The notes: generated by a model not told the origin, from the sequence alone. A stretch of DNA of 41,355 bases from Mesopusillimonas faecipullorum (GCF_020539505.1 NZ_JACDXW010000011.1:1-41355); one strand, 5' to 3'. Shown: positions 1 through 8,806, counted from the first letter of the stretch. Program-made: numbers and translations.

Positions 1-63
1 CGCCCCGGCGGGCAACTGGGCAGACGCGAGCAGAAGCGCGGAAAGGATGATGGCTGGCTTCAT
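1..63 (-). CDS. ICE protein with signal peptide, 5' end only (probably TIGR03759 family)
   Basis: Only the first 21 codons are in the window. They encode a signal peptide: MKP followed by a hydrophobic stretch rich in Ala and Leu, ending near an Ala-rich cleavage region, so the product is exported. The start lies 14 bases after the stop of the preceding gene, suggesting the same operon. In related ICEs the gene two places after the PilL N-terminal protein encodes a periplasmic protein of the TIGR03759 (PFL_4693) family. That identity rests on gene order only, since the mature protein is not visible. Confidence 0.6.
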   Translation of the reverse strand, partial: MKPAIILSALLLASAQLPAGA

Positions 64-77
64 GTCGTGTCCTCAGC

Positions 78-719
78 TCAAGGGATCGCCACGCGACGGG
101 TCTGGTCGCCGGTCTGGAACACGGCGGAGTTGCCCTCGACCGCCTGAAAGCGCCATGGGCCGAGCGAATCGCCGGGCAGCAGTACCTCAAGCTGGTCGGG
201 CGTGAAGTCCCCGCTGCTCGGCGCGACGGACAGGCTGCGCTGGCCGGCGCGAAGTTCGGCGCCGACGATGCGGAACGGCAGTGGCAGCGGTTCCGGCTTG
301 GCGCTACGCCTGCGCGGTGTGCGCGGCTGAGCGGGTGCTGCGGTGCGCGCAACGGTCAGGCGCGTCTTGATTTGCTCGACCTCCGTGCGCAGCGCCTGAA
401 GGTCGTCAGCAGCGGCATAGCCGCTCAGCGTTGTCTCGACTTGGGCAGCGCGTGCTTCCAGGAGTTCGCGGGTGTCTTTAAGGTCTGCCGCCGTTGCGAC
501 GGTTGGACGCTGCTGGATGGCCTCAATGGCCTCGGCCAGACCCACCGCCTGCGCTTCGAGACCTTGCAGGCGGGAATTAAGCCGCTCCTGGTCGGCCTGC
601 TCGTTCACCGCCTGGTAGCCGAGAGCGACGAAAACGCTGAGGCCGATCAGCCAGAGCCACATCAGGCTCTGCAACATCATGGCGGTGATCGGGTGACGGG
701 GAGACTGCGCGGCATTCAT
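78..719 (-). CDS. ICE membrane-anchored coiled-coil protein of unknown function
   Basis: 213 aa. One hydrophobic segment at about residues 14-37 (MMLQSLMWLWLIGLSVF...) follows a short N-terminus, so the rest is probably periplasmic. Residues about 40-125 are rich in Glu, Gln, Leu and Ala with heptad-like spacing, predicting a coiled coil. A Pro/Arg-rich linker follows, then a small globular C-terminal domain. Its ATG overlaps the stop of the PilL-type gene by four bases (ATGA), so the two are translationally coupled. A gene of this type sits between pilL and the TIGR03759 gene in clc-like ICEs. I know no assigned function; a structural role in the conjugative pilus or secretion channel is an inference from context. 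Confidence 0.85.
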   Translation of the reverse strand: MNAAQSPRHPITAMMLQSLMWLWLIGLSVFVALGYQAVNEQADQERLNSRLQGLEAQAVGLAEAIEAIQQRPTVATAADLKDTRELLEARAAQVETTLSGYAAADDLQALRTEVEQIKTRLTVARTAAPAQPRTPRRRSAKPEPLPLPFRIVGAELRAGQRSLSVAPSSGDFTPDQLEVLLPGDSLGPWRFQAVEGNSAVFQTGDQTRRVAIP

Positions 720-1294
720 GGCTGGCCTCCCGAAACCGAAGGCATCAGCGGAAACGTCTGCACCGCCTCGGCAGCAGACGGTTCGTGTGCGTGCTCGGCG
801 GTCGCACTGCCTCCAGCCTGCTCAAAGCAAATCTGCCGTGCCCGGTCATTCGCGTGCAGTTCCCAGGCCGGGCCAGCCAGGGTAAGCAGCGCATCGCGCA
901 AGGTCATGGGGCCAAGATGCAGGTGCGCCGCCGGCAGCGGCAGCGCATACAACTCGGTCACGGCGTGGGCTGTCTCGCAAAGCTGGTAGCCACTGCGTTT
1001 GAGCACATGCCGCAGGCCATCGCCCACCGTGGCGCGGGCGTCCTCGGGCATGGACACGTCGATGGTCTGCAACAGCAAGTCACGCTGCGCCGCCGTGGGT
1101 GCCAGCTCGACCAGCGTGTAGCGGCCATAGCGCACGACGGGAATGAACTCGGGTGCGTCGGGTTCGAGAGCGGAGGCGACGCCTTCTATGGCGTCTGGCA
1201 CCAGCGGCGTGGTGGTGGTCGCGCAGCCGCTGGCCAGCGCTGCGGCCAGGAAACCAGCGCCGACCAGACGCCGGGATACATGGGTTGCGAGCAT
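716..1294 (-). CDS. pilL: PilL N-terminal-type ICE lipoprotein (TIGR03748 family)
   Basis: 192 aa. The N-terminus has a basic segment, a hydrophobic core and a lipobox (AALASGC, Cys at about residue 24), so it is a predicted lipoprotein. The middle, with the pattern FIPVVRYGRYTLVEL followed by LRDALLTLAG and a C-terminal Cys-containing strand, matches the N-terminal PilL domain found as a stand-alone protein at the start of the transfer region of this ICE family. It resembles secretin-associated domains of the conjugative type IV pilus. It is the first gene of an operon continuing off the left edge, overlapping the next gene by four bases. Its upstream neighbour in the element is the qat cargo. 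Confidence 0.85.
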   Translation of the reverse strand: MLATHVSRRLVGAGFLAAALASGCATTTTPLVPDAIEGVASALEPDAPEFIPVVRYGRYTLVELAPTAAQRDLLLQTIDVSMPEDARATVGDGLRHVLKRSGYQLCETAHAVTELYALPLPAAHLHLGPMTLRDALLTLAGPAWELHANDRARQICFEQAGGSATAEHAHEPSAAEAVQTFPLMPSVSGGQP

Positions 1295-1489
1295 GGCATC
1301 GGCTCTTCTGTTGCGATGCCGATACCTTGACTGCGAGTGATTACGCAGCCAGCCAGAAATGCGGACTGGGGCTTTCCCGATTTCTGGAAGGCGATAAGGC
1401 CAGGGTGTGGATGGCCCTTTGGAGGCCGTTTTCCTGGTTTTTCTAGAGGTGCGTACCTACATATCGCACCCCGACATTGAAAGAGTTGG
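1295..1489. other. Gap between qatD and pilL: qat 3' end and pilL promoter region
   Basis: No gene. Read leftward it first holds an inverted repeat, GGTGCG at 1448-1453 with CGCACC at 1465-1470, just after the qatD stop; it could end the qat transcript, though the following bases (AGAAAAACC) are not a U tract. Next is an 8-bp inverted repeat, CCAGAAAT at 1353-1360 with ATTTCTGG at 1380-1387, about 60 bases before the pilL start, possibly a leader hairpin or operator. No clear sigma-70 promoter stands out. Confidence 0.4.
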
Positions 1490-2236
1490 CTATTGGTTAC
1501 CGCTGCGGAGCATTTGAAGCAATCGACGTGCGTTTGAACTTAGAAGGTCAGTTGCCTCATCAAACGACAGCCCCCACGCTTGGCCAAGATGCCGGGCAGT
1601 GATTTCTGCGCTCCACGGCATGACCGCTTTGCCTCCAACCTGTGCAAACGGACCATCACTCTCAGGCACAACTAGGTGTCGTGGGAGCTTGGCCGCCAAC
1701 ATGCGACCGCTGTTCGACGCAAACGCTGCCGGCCCAATGCTGAACCAACAGCCTCGTTCTTCCGCTGCCCGCAACTCTTTTGCTGTTCCGGTAAACCAAT
1801 GAAGGACTGCGGTCCCGAAGCCGGGGTGTTGATCGAGGATCTTCAGCACATCGAACACTGCTTGTCGCGAATGAATGCTCAGTGCTCTACCACCCAGTTC
1901 TGCGCTGCGCTCGACGACCGCCTCGAAAATATGGCATTGCACGTCATAACCCTTTCGATATCGAGCTGAGCCGTCCAGGCCGACCTCTCCTACGGCGTTT
2001 ACCAAGGCCATCTGTTCAAGCAGCAGGTCGAGTTCTCCACCACGCTCATGAGCAATCTCGGGGTGAAGCCCTGGTGTAACCAGCACATTCGCAGCCCCTC
2101 CCAGCACACGTGAGGTTGCGACAAATGCCTTAGGACTGGTGGTCACCAGCCAAGTGAATTCGTTCCGCGCTGCAGCCTCTCGAAACACCTCCAGAGCATT
2201 CGGGTAGAGGTCCAGATGGCAATGAAAGTCCATCAC
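1490..2236 (-). CDS. qatD: QatD, TatD-family metal-dependent nuclease of the Qat defence system
   Basis: 248 aa, close to the usual TatD length. The TatD metal-site motifs are visible in order: FHCHLD at residues 4-9 (HxH), VGEVGLDG near 91-98, LSIHSRQA, VLHWFTG, and PESDGPF in the position of the usual ETDAP. The fold is an amidohydrolase-type TIM barrel with DNase activity in studied TatD proteins. It begins with GTG overlapping the qatC stop (GTGA); an ATG directly follows, so the start could be one codon later. A lone tatD would be a housekeeping gene, but fourth position after a KAP ATPase, QatB and a QueC-like protein defines it as qatD. How it contributes to defence is not shown by the sequence. 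Confidence 0.93.
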   Translation of the reverse strand: MMDFHCHLDLYPNALEVFREAAARNEFTWLVTTSPKAFVATSRVLGGAANVLVTPGLHPEIAHERGGELDLLLEQMALVNAVGEVGLDGSARYRKGYDVQCHIFEAVVERSAELGGRALSIHSRQAVFDVLKILDQHPGFGTAVLHWFTGTAKELRAAEERGCWFSIGPAAFASNSGRMLAAKLPRHLVVPESDGPFAQVGGKAVMPWSAEITARHLGQAWGLSFDEATDLLSSNARRLLQMLRSGNQ

Positions 2237-3498
2237 AGCACACCATCGCGCTGCAGCAGAGCTGAAAGTTCATCGATGCCCGCAGCCAGGACCTGCCGAT
2301 ACGCCTGACGATCCTGAGGCGCTGCAAAGGCAAGCGATGCACCGAGGAAGCGGTTCAAACCTTTCCCCTGCACGTCCAATACAGCCTGAGCAGCCGCCAT
2401 CGCATCGTCTGGCCCAGACGTCTTGTCAGCACCCACGAGGACTGGGTGCACGTACTCGGTAGTGTCTGCCGCTGGGTCCCACGCGAGAAACGCAGCCTTG
2501 CGAATCATGCATGGCACGCACCGGCCACAGTGCTTTCGGTTGTAGGTCCGGAAACGCCCGCAGCTTGTCGAGTGAGCCGCAAACGCCCTCAGCAGTGCTT
2601 GGTCCTGGCACTGTTGAAGCATCTGACCTTTCGTCTTAAAGCGGTACGGCAATTCGAGCGTCACGGGAACCGCCAGTCCGTCAAGAAGCGCCTGCAGCAT
2701 CTCTATAAATTGCGGATGGGTGGTGCGTGTGCTTAGGCTCGATACTCGCCCCGGTACAAGCGGCGGATTGATGCAGATGAATCCGTTCTCTGGAACAAAA
2801 ACCTGAACCGGATTGCCAACAATGCGCGATGCAGCCAACACCGCAAAGCCATAGAAGGCCAGTGAACGAGCCCGAGTGGAAGTTTCGCGCTGTCCACTGA
2901 AACTAATGCCGTGGCTCCACTGCCAGTGCGAGCCCATACCGCCGAGGCGCGTCGCATAGTCCCGCTGCCGTTGCGAATCCTCATGGGCAAGCTGAGAAAC
3001 GAAAACTGGTCGCCGCCCCTGGGCCACAAGATCGATGCCTCCGATGAGGCTGTCCAACCCGCCCGACAGTAGCGAGACACAGTCGTGCATAGACTCCGTG
3101 GGTCGGCCATCAGGAGGGGGGGCGCCCCCAGCAACGAACCGAAGCGTCCAGTGATCCCCGGTCAAGACCTTGAGCATGTTTTCGAGATGCTGCTGGAAGG
3201 GCAACCAACGCAGCGGCTCATGCAACCCTACGGTGAGCTCAATCACCCGAGTCCACCCATCAGCACTGGCCTTACGCAGACAGGCCAAGTCAGTTGCACA
3301 AACTGAGAGACAAAACTGCGCGAAGTCCCATGCCTGGGGGCTCGGAGAAAAGCCCCGCCGCTTAAGCGACCCTCGCCATCCCTTGGCAATGGTGCCGACT
3401 CCTGAACGTTTGGCGCTCTTGAAAAACGTAAAGGCCAGTTCATTTTCCGGGAGGTTCCGTGGCAGAGCATCGACTGCGGTGCAGAGTACTTTCATCAT
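2233..3498 (-). CDS. qatC: QatC, QueC-like PP-loop ATP pyrophosphatase of the Qat system
   Basis: 421 aa, much longer than biosynthetic QueC (about 230 aa), with an added N-terminal part of about 130 residues. The PP-loop signature SLLSGGLDSL is near residue 145. A QueC-type zinc site is near the C-terminus: Cys in HSTSCGRF, then HCGRCVPC (CxxCxxC). QueC makes the nitrile of preQ0 from CDG; in Qat the substrate is not established from sequence, and modification of a nucleotide or protein is possible. No queD, queE or folE lies nearby, which argues against a queuosine role. The ATG overlaps the qatB stop (ATGA) and a second Met follows. The operon order fixes the assignment. Confidence 0.93.
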   Translation of the reverse strand: MMKVLCTAVDALPRNLPENELAFTFFKSAKRSGVGTIAKGWRGSLKRRGFSPSPQAWDFAQFCLSVCATDLACLRKASADGWTRVIELTVGLHEPLRWLPFQQHLENMLKVLTGDHWTLRFVAGGAPPPDGRPTESMHDCVSLLSGGLDSLIGGIDLVAQGRRPVFVSQLAHEDSQRQRDYATRLGGMGSHWQWSHGISFSGQRETSTRARSLAFYGFAVLAASRIVGNPVQVFVPENGFICINPPLVPGRVSSLSTRTTHPQFIEMLQALLDGLAVPVTLELPYRFKTKGQMLQQCQDQALLRAFAAHSTSCGRFRTYNRKHCGRCVPCMIRKAAFLAWDPAADTTEYVHPVLVGADKTSGPDDAMAAAQAVLDVQGKGLNRFLGASLAFAAPQDRQAYRQVLAAGIDELSALLQRDGVL

Positions 3499-4364
3499 TC
3501 GACAAATACCTTCAGGGTTGCAGCCAGAACTTCACTGGCGAGACGGTGGTGGTCGATTCGTTGGGAACCTTGCCTGTCCAGAACCACCCGCACTTGTGCG
3601 TGTACGTACTCCTTAACGTCGTTGCGATAGAGCTGGATTTGCCTTGCGTCGAACTTCAGTTTCTCGTAGGTCTGTCCAAGCTGCAGGTCAACTCTATTGC
3701 AGAGGTCGTTCGCAACAATGAAGCCGATGACGTCGGCAATCTGGGCGTCTGTCAGGTTGAAGATGTCGACATCTGGAGCTGTCTCGTAGAGTTTCCCCAG
3801 CGCTTCGGCTGCCGCATTTCGCAGCGAATCCTCATCCACGCTGCCGACCCCCGGCAGGACCTCCTTGACGACATCTAGAACAAGGTCGTTTGCGGAAAGG
3901 TTCTCTGCTCGGACCCGTGCGACCCAGTTGACGATTTGCTGATCAGTACCGTCACGTGCTGCGGCAAGAAACTGGCCCAACTGACCGGCGCCCTGAGCAG
4001 TGGCTCGCATCGTGGCTGCAGCACGGCGAGGTCCGCCCATGCCTTTGCTGACCATGCTCTTGGTGGCGGAGCGCAGAGCGTCCCGCCCGCCGCCGCCCAG
4101 GTATGTCGACATGCTGGATCTAGCCGGGGCAAACCGCCGGTCAGGGGCTAGCGCGCCGGCAGGCGCCTCCGTCGCATCACCTTCGACGGAGTTTTCATCC
4201 GCCTGACCGTGGTCGCCGTCGACTTCATCTCCGTCAGCAGGATTCGCCACATCGTTGTCGCCTGGGTCTGTCCCATCTCCGGCCACGCCGTCAGAGGGAC
4301 CGAGCCACTCCGGATCAAACGGCGAACGCGAACCGCCTCCGCGACTTGAAGTTGATGTTCCCAT
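3495..4364 (-). CDS. qatB: QatB, Qat system protein of unknown function
   Basis: 289 aa. It opens with a Gly/Ser-rich, probably disordered segment (MGTSTSSRGGGSRSPFDPEW), then an acidic low-complexity stretch of Asp, Gly and Glu to about residue 70. Next comes the conserved basic, Gly-rich core (RRFAPARSSMSTYLGGGGRD, then GPRRAAATMRATAQG), and a helical C-terminal half. I recognise no catalytic motif. The N-terminal pattern and core resemble QatB proteins, and position between the KAP ATPase and the QueC-like gene agrees. The start overlaps the qatA stop by one base (TGATG) and the stop overlaps qatC by four, so all four genes should be co-translated. Confidence 0.9.
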   Translation of the reverse strand: MGTSTSSRGGGSRSPFDPEWLGPSDGVAGDGTDPGDNDVANPADGDEVDGDHGQADENSVEGDATEAPAGALAPDRRFAPARSSMSTYLGGGGRDALRSATKSMVSKGMGGPRRAAATMRATAQGAGQLGQFLAAARDGTDQQIVNWVARVRAENLSANDLVLDVVKEVLPGVGSVDEDSLRNAAAEALGKLYETAPDVDIFNLTDAQIADVIGFIVANDLCNRVDLQLGQTYEKLKFDARQIQLYRNDVKEYVHAQVRVVLDRQGSQRIDHHRLASEVLAATLKVFVE

Positions 4365-6202
4365 CAGCGTGCGCCCTTCTTTGCTTGCTCAATTGCCTGT
4401 TTAACTCGCCGCGAAGCATCTGGCGACTCAAGCCAACTCTCAAGAGTTGTGCGAGTCCAAGGCTGTTCATAGAGCAAGGGCACAACGCCTGGGCCAACAT
4501 CTTTGACGGGGGCTTGGGCCAGGAGGATCGCCGCCTTGGCATTGAGCTCAGGGAAGACTTTGCAGGGCTCGAGCAACGGAACGACATCCTCGACCTGGCG
4601 CCAAGTCCGTTTCGGAGCTTTGAGTTGCCACACCTTGGCCATGACAATCTCGGTCTGGATCGCCCCGGCAGCTCGGATGGCCTGAGTAAGTTGGTCGTTT
4701 GCTCCGATCGCAACCTGTAGCGCATCTCGCAGGGCTCGGCCCTGCGGCGTCAGGTCATCCCCGCCGAACTCCCGGGTCGCTGTATCTCGGCTGAGATGTA
4801 ACAGCGGTCGAAGATCCAGCTCTCCGAGAGCAGGCTCAAGACTCAACCACTCCTTGTGGAAGAACTCGTCCTTGAACGGGGCGGCGGGCGCGCCTCCCTC
4901 GCGAACAGTCTGCTCGGCCACGCGTAATGCGTCTACACGCCCCTCATCGGCCGATGTGACCTTTGATGCCAACTCATTTGCAAGCGCCTCGTCGCAGCGC
5001 TCAAGCAGGTGCCACTTGGCCAGGGCTTTGAGATCCAACTGGATGCCCTGAGGCTCAGCCAACGCCGAACGAAGGAACACGGTATTGAGAAACCGCTTCA
5101 TCAACCTTGGGTTAGCGTTGACCTTGCTCGATGTTGCCAGCAACGGTGCCAGGCCCTCGGCGAGTTCCATAAGGGCAACCATTTCTCCGTTACCCACATC
5201 GACAAGGCTCTTCAGGAATTCCAGTGTGACGGCATCCCCTCGCCAGCTGGCTCTCAAGCGCTCGGGAACAGCGACTAGCGCGCGTTTGAACCTGTCCTCG
5301 TCAAACTTTCCATCTGCTTTTGCACGCTCAAGCAGCAACATCGCTAAGTATGCCTTCGCTTCGTTCACCCCGAGGCGCGGAACATGCAAGGGAACTTGAA
5401 TGAGCTTGTCGAAGTAGTTCGTGGCCACTTCGTCGCTGATGCCAGTGCCTTCGAAGTGAACCCGAACCGCTCCCTTGATGAAGTCGTTGTCAGCGGCAAC
5501 GACAAAGGCGCTTCGCTTGAGGAATAAGAGCAGACGAATGGACTCCAGAGTTGAAATAGCTGTCTGTGGAAGGCAGCGGTCGAGATCGTCCACGAACACG
5601 ATCAGCGTAATCTTTAGCTCTTCAAGAAGCTCTTCAAGGGCATCTCGAAAAGCCTGAATCTCATTGGGAAGGGAAACAGGCTCGGCCGGTTTCAGCAGGC
5701 TTGATGCGTTTTCCTGTTCTCCGCCGCCGTCGCCTTCTGGCTGCTCGCCGAGAACGCCAGCTTTCGCCAGAACGCGGCCAACCAGTCCAACAGGAATTCC
5801 CGTCGCAATGGTGGCGGCAGCTTCGCCTCCAAGTTGAACGAGCCGGAGCAAATTGATGCGTTGAAGCAGCTTCTTGGCCTTCTTCAGCAAGCCTTCACTA
5901 GTGCTGGCACGACGAAGCACCTCGTCGCCGACCATTTGTAGCAAAGCGCTGCGAGCGCCTTCGAAATCTTGGTAGAGCCAGGGGTTGAAGGTCACCACCA
6001 CGTAGGTGTTTTCCTCGGGCCGCGTCCCTTCATCAAGGCGTGCAGCAATCATACGTACCAGCGAAGACTTACCGACCCCCCAGCCTCCGGACACCCCGAC
6101 TGAAATCGGTTGTCCATTGGCTTGCTGCAGCAGCTTGGCGCAGGCATCAGCGACCACGCCGAAGTTTAAATAGTCGATGGTTGTTTCGTTGTCATGCCAC
6201 AT
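4364..6202 (-). CDS. qatA: QatA, KAP-family P-loop NTPase of the Qat system
   Basis: 612 aa. Walker A is GGWGVGKSS at residues 39-47, preceded by a strand (ISVGVSG) as in KAP P-loop proteins. Walker B is LIVFVDDLDRC, with the KAP-typical DDLDR, and is followed by the sensor-like strand FVVAADNDFI. A hydrophobic patch with Gly and Val (residues about 120-150) resembles the insert that can be membrane-associated in KAP ATPases. The remaining 300 residues are helical. It is the first gene of qatABCD and probably the ATPase or sensor of the complex. The start is ATG at 6202 with a weak GAGAG ribosome site. Confidence 0.93.
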   Translation of the reverse strand: MWHDNETTIDYLNFGVVADACAKLLQQANGQPISVGVSGGWGVGKSSLVRMIAARLDEGTRPEENTYVVVTFNPWLYQDFEGARSALLQMVGDEVLRRASTSEGLLKKAKKLLQRINLLRLVQLGGEAAATIATGIPVGLVGRVLAKAGVLGEQPEGDGGGEQENASSLLKPAEPVSLPNEIQAFRDALEELLEELKITLIVFVDDLDRCLPQTAISTLESIRLLLFLKRSAFVVAADNDFIKGAVRVHFEGTGISDEVATNYFDKLIQVPLHVPRLGVNEAKAYLAMLLLERAKADGKFDEDRFKRALVAVPERLRASWRGDAVTLEFLKSLVDVGNGEMVALMELAEGLAPLLATSSKVNANPRLMKRFLNTVFLRSALAEPQGIQLDLKALAKWHLLERCDEALANELASKVTSADEGRVDALRVAEQTVREGGAPAAPFKDEFFHKEWLSLEPALGELDLRPLLHLSRDTATREFGGDDLTPQGRALRDALQVAIGANDQLTQAIRAAGAIQTEIVMAKVWQLKAPKRTWRQVEDVVPLLEPCKVFPELNAKAAILLAQAPVKDVGPGVVPLLYEQPWTRTTLESWLESPDASRRVKQAIEQAKKGAR

Positions 6203-6504
6203 ATTTTCTCTCAGGAGGCTACGTGATTAGTATTCGGCTGCTGCGGATGTGCCTCAGCTTCTACTTGCTGTCGAAATTCATCTAATGTCACGCCATAGAT
6301 CAAATTTCTTACTATAAGGCCCCCACCTCAGGTTTGCACCAAGACGATACTCGGATGAAAATGTTTGACTTTCACCTCAAAGTCATCGGCCCACCACCAC
6401 AATGAACCGAACAGCGCCAGTCACAGCGCTACGCGCCATGCCTGGCGCACACGAAAAAAAGGCCCCGAGCGGGGCCTGTGAAGGTGAATGCTGTACTTTC
6501 CGGA
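6203..6504. other. Gap between helicase gene and qatA: terminator, qat promoter region, possible short ORF
   Basis: About 300 bases, visibly more AT-rich than the ICE backbone, so probably part of the imported cargo. On the leftward strand it holds the helicase terminator (6454-6476), then AT-rich sequence (around 6300-6330, including TTATAGTAAG) that could contain the qat promoter, then a 26-codon open frame starting with GTG at 6291 and ending at 6211, eight bases before the qatA ATG. No recombinase, inverted-repeat ends or target duplication marks how the cargo entered. Confidence 0.5.
6454..6476 (-). terminator. Rho-independent terminator after the helicase gene
   Basis: On the leftward strand a perfect GGCCCC / GGGGCC stem with a 4-base loop (plus-strand 6461-6476) is followed by seven U (A tract at 6454-6460). 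It lies about 30 bases after the helicase stop and separates ICE backbone transcription from the qat operon. Confidence 0.9.
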
Positions 6505-8784
6505 TCAGGCGGTGACCAACTGCCGGGCCAGTGCGACCTCGACGGAATCACCGTCCTGGTTGAGCACATCCAGCCCCGATTCGGGCACATCGCCCGAGGT
6601 GGACTGCGAGACCATGATCTTCTTGGCCATCAGTTCCAGGCAGGTCATCTGCGAGGAACCGGCGTAGCCGAGGTAGATCACGCACACGGGCTGTTTCTGC
6701 CCGATGCGCCAGGAGCGGCGTGCTGCCTGTTGGAGTGAGTACACGTTGTAGCCACTTTGCATGAACACAATCGTCGGGAACTCCAGCAGGTCCAGCCCCG
6801 TCTTGACCAGCTCGGGATTGGTGACAAGCACGTCGATGCCACGGTCCAGTTGCTCGGCGATCCAGTCCTCGCGGCGGCTGGCGTCCACGCTTGCGCGCAG
6901 TACCGCCACCTTGAAGCCTTCCTGCTCCAGCAGCCCCTTCAGGCGCGACGTGGTGTCGCGCGTGCCGGTATAGACCGTGTAGGCCAGAACCTTGCGGCCC
7001 TGTTCCTTCTCCGCTTTGCAGATATCGATCAGCTCACGCTCCTTGGGGCTGATCTCGAACTCATTGAACTGAGCTGGAACAAACGCCAAGGTGTTGCGCG
7101 TGCGCGGATGCACCACGGTCTCCGACCGGAAGCAGCAATCCGGCCAGGCCAGCAGCACGTTGAGCACCACCCCCAGCAAGGTCGTATCGCGTCGCGCCAG
7201 AGCCTGTTTCAGCTCTGCGGTCAGCCGACCCGCCAAATCGCGGTAGGCCGCAGCTTGCGCCACGTCCATCTGGACTTCACGAAACTCCTCGTCATACGGT
7301 GGCAGGACGTTGCCACCGATGTCCTTGAGCTTGAGGAAGATGGTGAACGGCAGGATGCAACGCAAAACCCCTTTCGGGCCGAAGCCGGGAGCCTTGACCG
7401 TGCGCACCGATACCTTGGTGCCCTTGGCCGTCTTGTGCGCCGTGCCGGCGCTCTCGGAGTAGATGTCCTTGAGGACGCCGTGATCGCGCATGAACGCCAT
7501 CGCAGCCGAGGTCATGCTGCCGCTCGTGGTCGGGCGGTAGCCGTCTTCGATCATCCGTCCTGGCAGTGCCCGGAACAGCAGGTAGAACAGATCATCGCCG
7601 TAGCCGCCCATCAGCGTGCCGGTCAGCAGCAAGGTCTTGCGAGCCTTCGCCGCCAGCACGCCCATGGCCTGGCCCTGGGCACTGCCACCGTTCTTGTACT
7701 CGTGCGCCTCGTCGGCGATGAGCAGGTCGAACGTGCCTTGCGGCAGGTAGCGTTTGATGAACTCGGACGGTTGGTAGCCGCCCTCGCCAAAGCCAAACTC
7801 CATATTGGCCATCGCACGTTCCATGCGCGTGGCCTGACGGTCGGAAAACACCAGCTCGCCGTTGCCATCCATGAGGTTGATGAACTCATGAATGTTGTCA
7901 CCCAGCATCGAGGCCAGGAAGCCGTCACCAAACTTCTGCATCAACTTCTGCGCGGTGACTTCCCCGATGGTCGGGATGCGCTTCAAGGCTTTGAGGACGA
8001 CCGAGGACTGGTCGCTGCCGGACAGACTACGCGGGCGGATCAGCGTCCACAGGGGCGCGGCGCAGTGGCTGCACTTCCTGCGGGACTCCTCGGCTTCGAG
8101 CGAGATCGGGTTGACCGGTTCGCCGTCGAGGTCGGTGATGACCGTGCCGCAGTTCGGGCACGCTGCCACGTCGCCGTGGCGGGTGCGCCGCTGGGTGAAG
8201 ACCGGCTTCCAGTGGAACCCCATCCGCATCCTGACGCGGCCCAGGATGAAAAACTCCTGGCCCGTGGGCTGCACACCCAACTGCTCGCGCAGCTTGATGA
8301 GCTTGACCAGCGTATCCGGGCCATTGAGCACCCAGACCTTGGCGCCGGCCACCGTCTCCTGGATCTCGCGCCGCCACTTGTAGACCAAGTGGGGAGGCGA
8401 AAGTACCAGCGTGCGGCGGTAGCCTTCGGCGTTGAGCACCGCGGCCGTGGCGATGCCGACGGTCGTCTTGCCGCAGCCCATTTCGCCATTGACGATCGCA
8501 GCGCGTTCGCCTTGATCGACCAGCAGCTCGGCGGCAGCATGGACAACGTCGGCCTGGGCCTGGAACAGCTTGCGCTTGAGGCTGGCAACGACGAGTTGCC
8601 GTTGTGCTTGCGCTTGGCCGGTATAGACCGGCGGGTTGGCGCGGTTGAGAGAATCAAGCAGTTCGTCGCCGAACTCGCCGACAAAATCCTGAAGACTCAG
8701 GGTCAGAGGGGATGATTCCGCTTCGAGCAGTTCGCCCTGTACGGGCGCTGCATCGCTGACGGTGGTGTCGAGATCAACGGACAT
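6505..8784 (-). CDS. SNF2-like DEAD/DEAH-box helicase of the ICE backbone
   Basis: 759 aa from ATG at 8784. The frame stays open upstream to 9087, but that extension would run through the leader hairpin and lacks domain sense; GGAG eight bases before 8784 supports the chosen start. Walker A is NGEMGCGKTT at about residues 99-108. Two CxxC pairs (ACPNCG and KCSHC) form a probable zinc ribbon between motifs I and II. Motif II is LLIADEAHEYKN, followed by LLLTGTLMGG (motif III). The C-terminal lobe has LAYTVYTGTRDT, and motif VI is QQAARRSWRIGQ, typical of SNF2-type enzymes. Such helicases occur in this ICE family beside the methylase-fold gene found upstream here; their role in transfer or replication is not known to me. 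It has its own leader element and terminator. Confidence 0.88.
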   Translation of the reverse strand: MSVDLDTTVSDAAPVQGELLEAESSPLTLSLQDFVGEFGDELLDSLNRANPPVYTGQAQAQRQLVVASLKRKLFQAQADVVHAAAELLVDQGERAAIVNGEMGCGKTTVGIATAAVLNAEGYRRTLVLSPPHLVYKWRREIQETVAGAKVWVLNGPDTLVKLIKLREQLGVQPTGQEFFILGRVRMRMGFHWKPVFTQRRTRHGDVAACPNCGTVITDLDGEPVNPISLEAEESRRKCSHCAAPLWTLIRPRSLSGSDQSSVVLKALKRIPTIGEVTAQKLMQKFGDGFLASMLGDNIHEFINLMDGNGELVFSDRQATRMERAMANMEFGFGEGGYQPSEFIKRYLPQGTFDLLIADEAHEYKNGGSAQGQAMGVLAAKARKTLLLTGTLMGGYGDDLFYLLFRALPGRMIEDGYRPTTSGSMTSAAMAFMRDHGVLKDIYSESAGTAHKTAKGTKVSVRTVKAPGFGPKGVLRCILPFTIFLKLKDIGGNVLPPYDEEFREVQMDVAQAAAYRDLAGRLTAELKQALARRDTTLLGVVLNVLLAWPDCCFRSETVVHPRTRNTLAFVPAQFNEFEISPKERELIDICKAEKEQGRKVLAYTVYTGTRDTTSRLKGLLEQEGFKVAVLRASVDASRREDWIAEQLDRGIDVLVTNPELVKTGLDLLEFPTIVFMQSGYNVYSLQQAARRSWRIGQKQPVCVIYLGYAGSSQMTCLELMAKKIMVSQSTSGDVPESGLDVLNQDGDSVEVALARQLVTA

Positions 8785-8806
8785 GGTGATGCTCCATAAA
8801 AAGAAT

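Noticed and set aside
2233-3498. Queuosine or 7-deazaguanine DNA-modification pathway (QueC-like gene)
   Set aside because: No queD, queE, folE or dpd genes are present, and the flanking KAP ATPase, QatB and TatD genes define the Qat system instead.
6757-8715. 652-codon open frame on the plus strand
   Set aside because: It lies antisense to the helicase gene, whose motifs are unmistakable. Its composition (His, Gln and Arg in excess, no motifs) is that of a shadow frame in GC-rich DNA.
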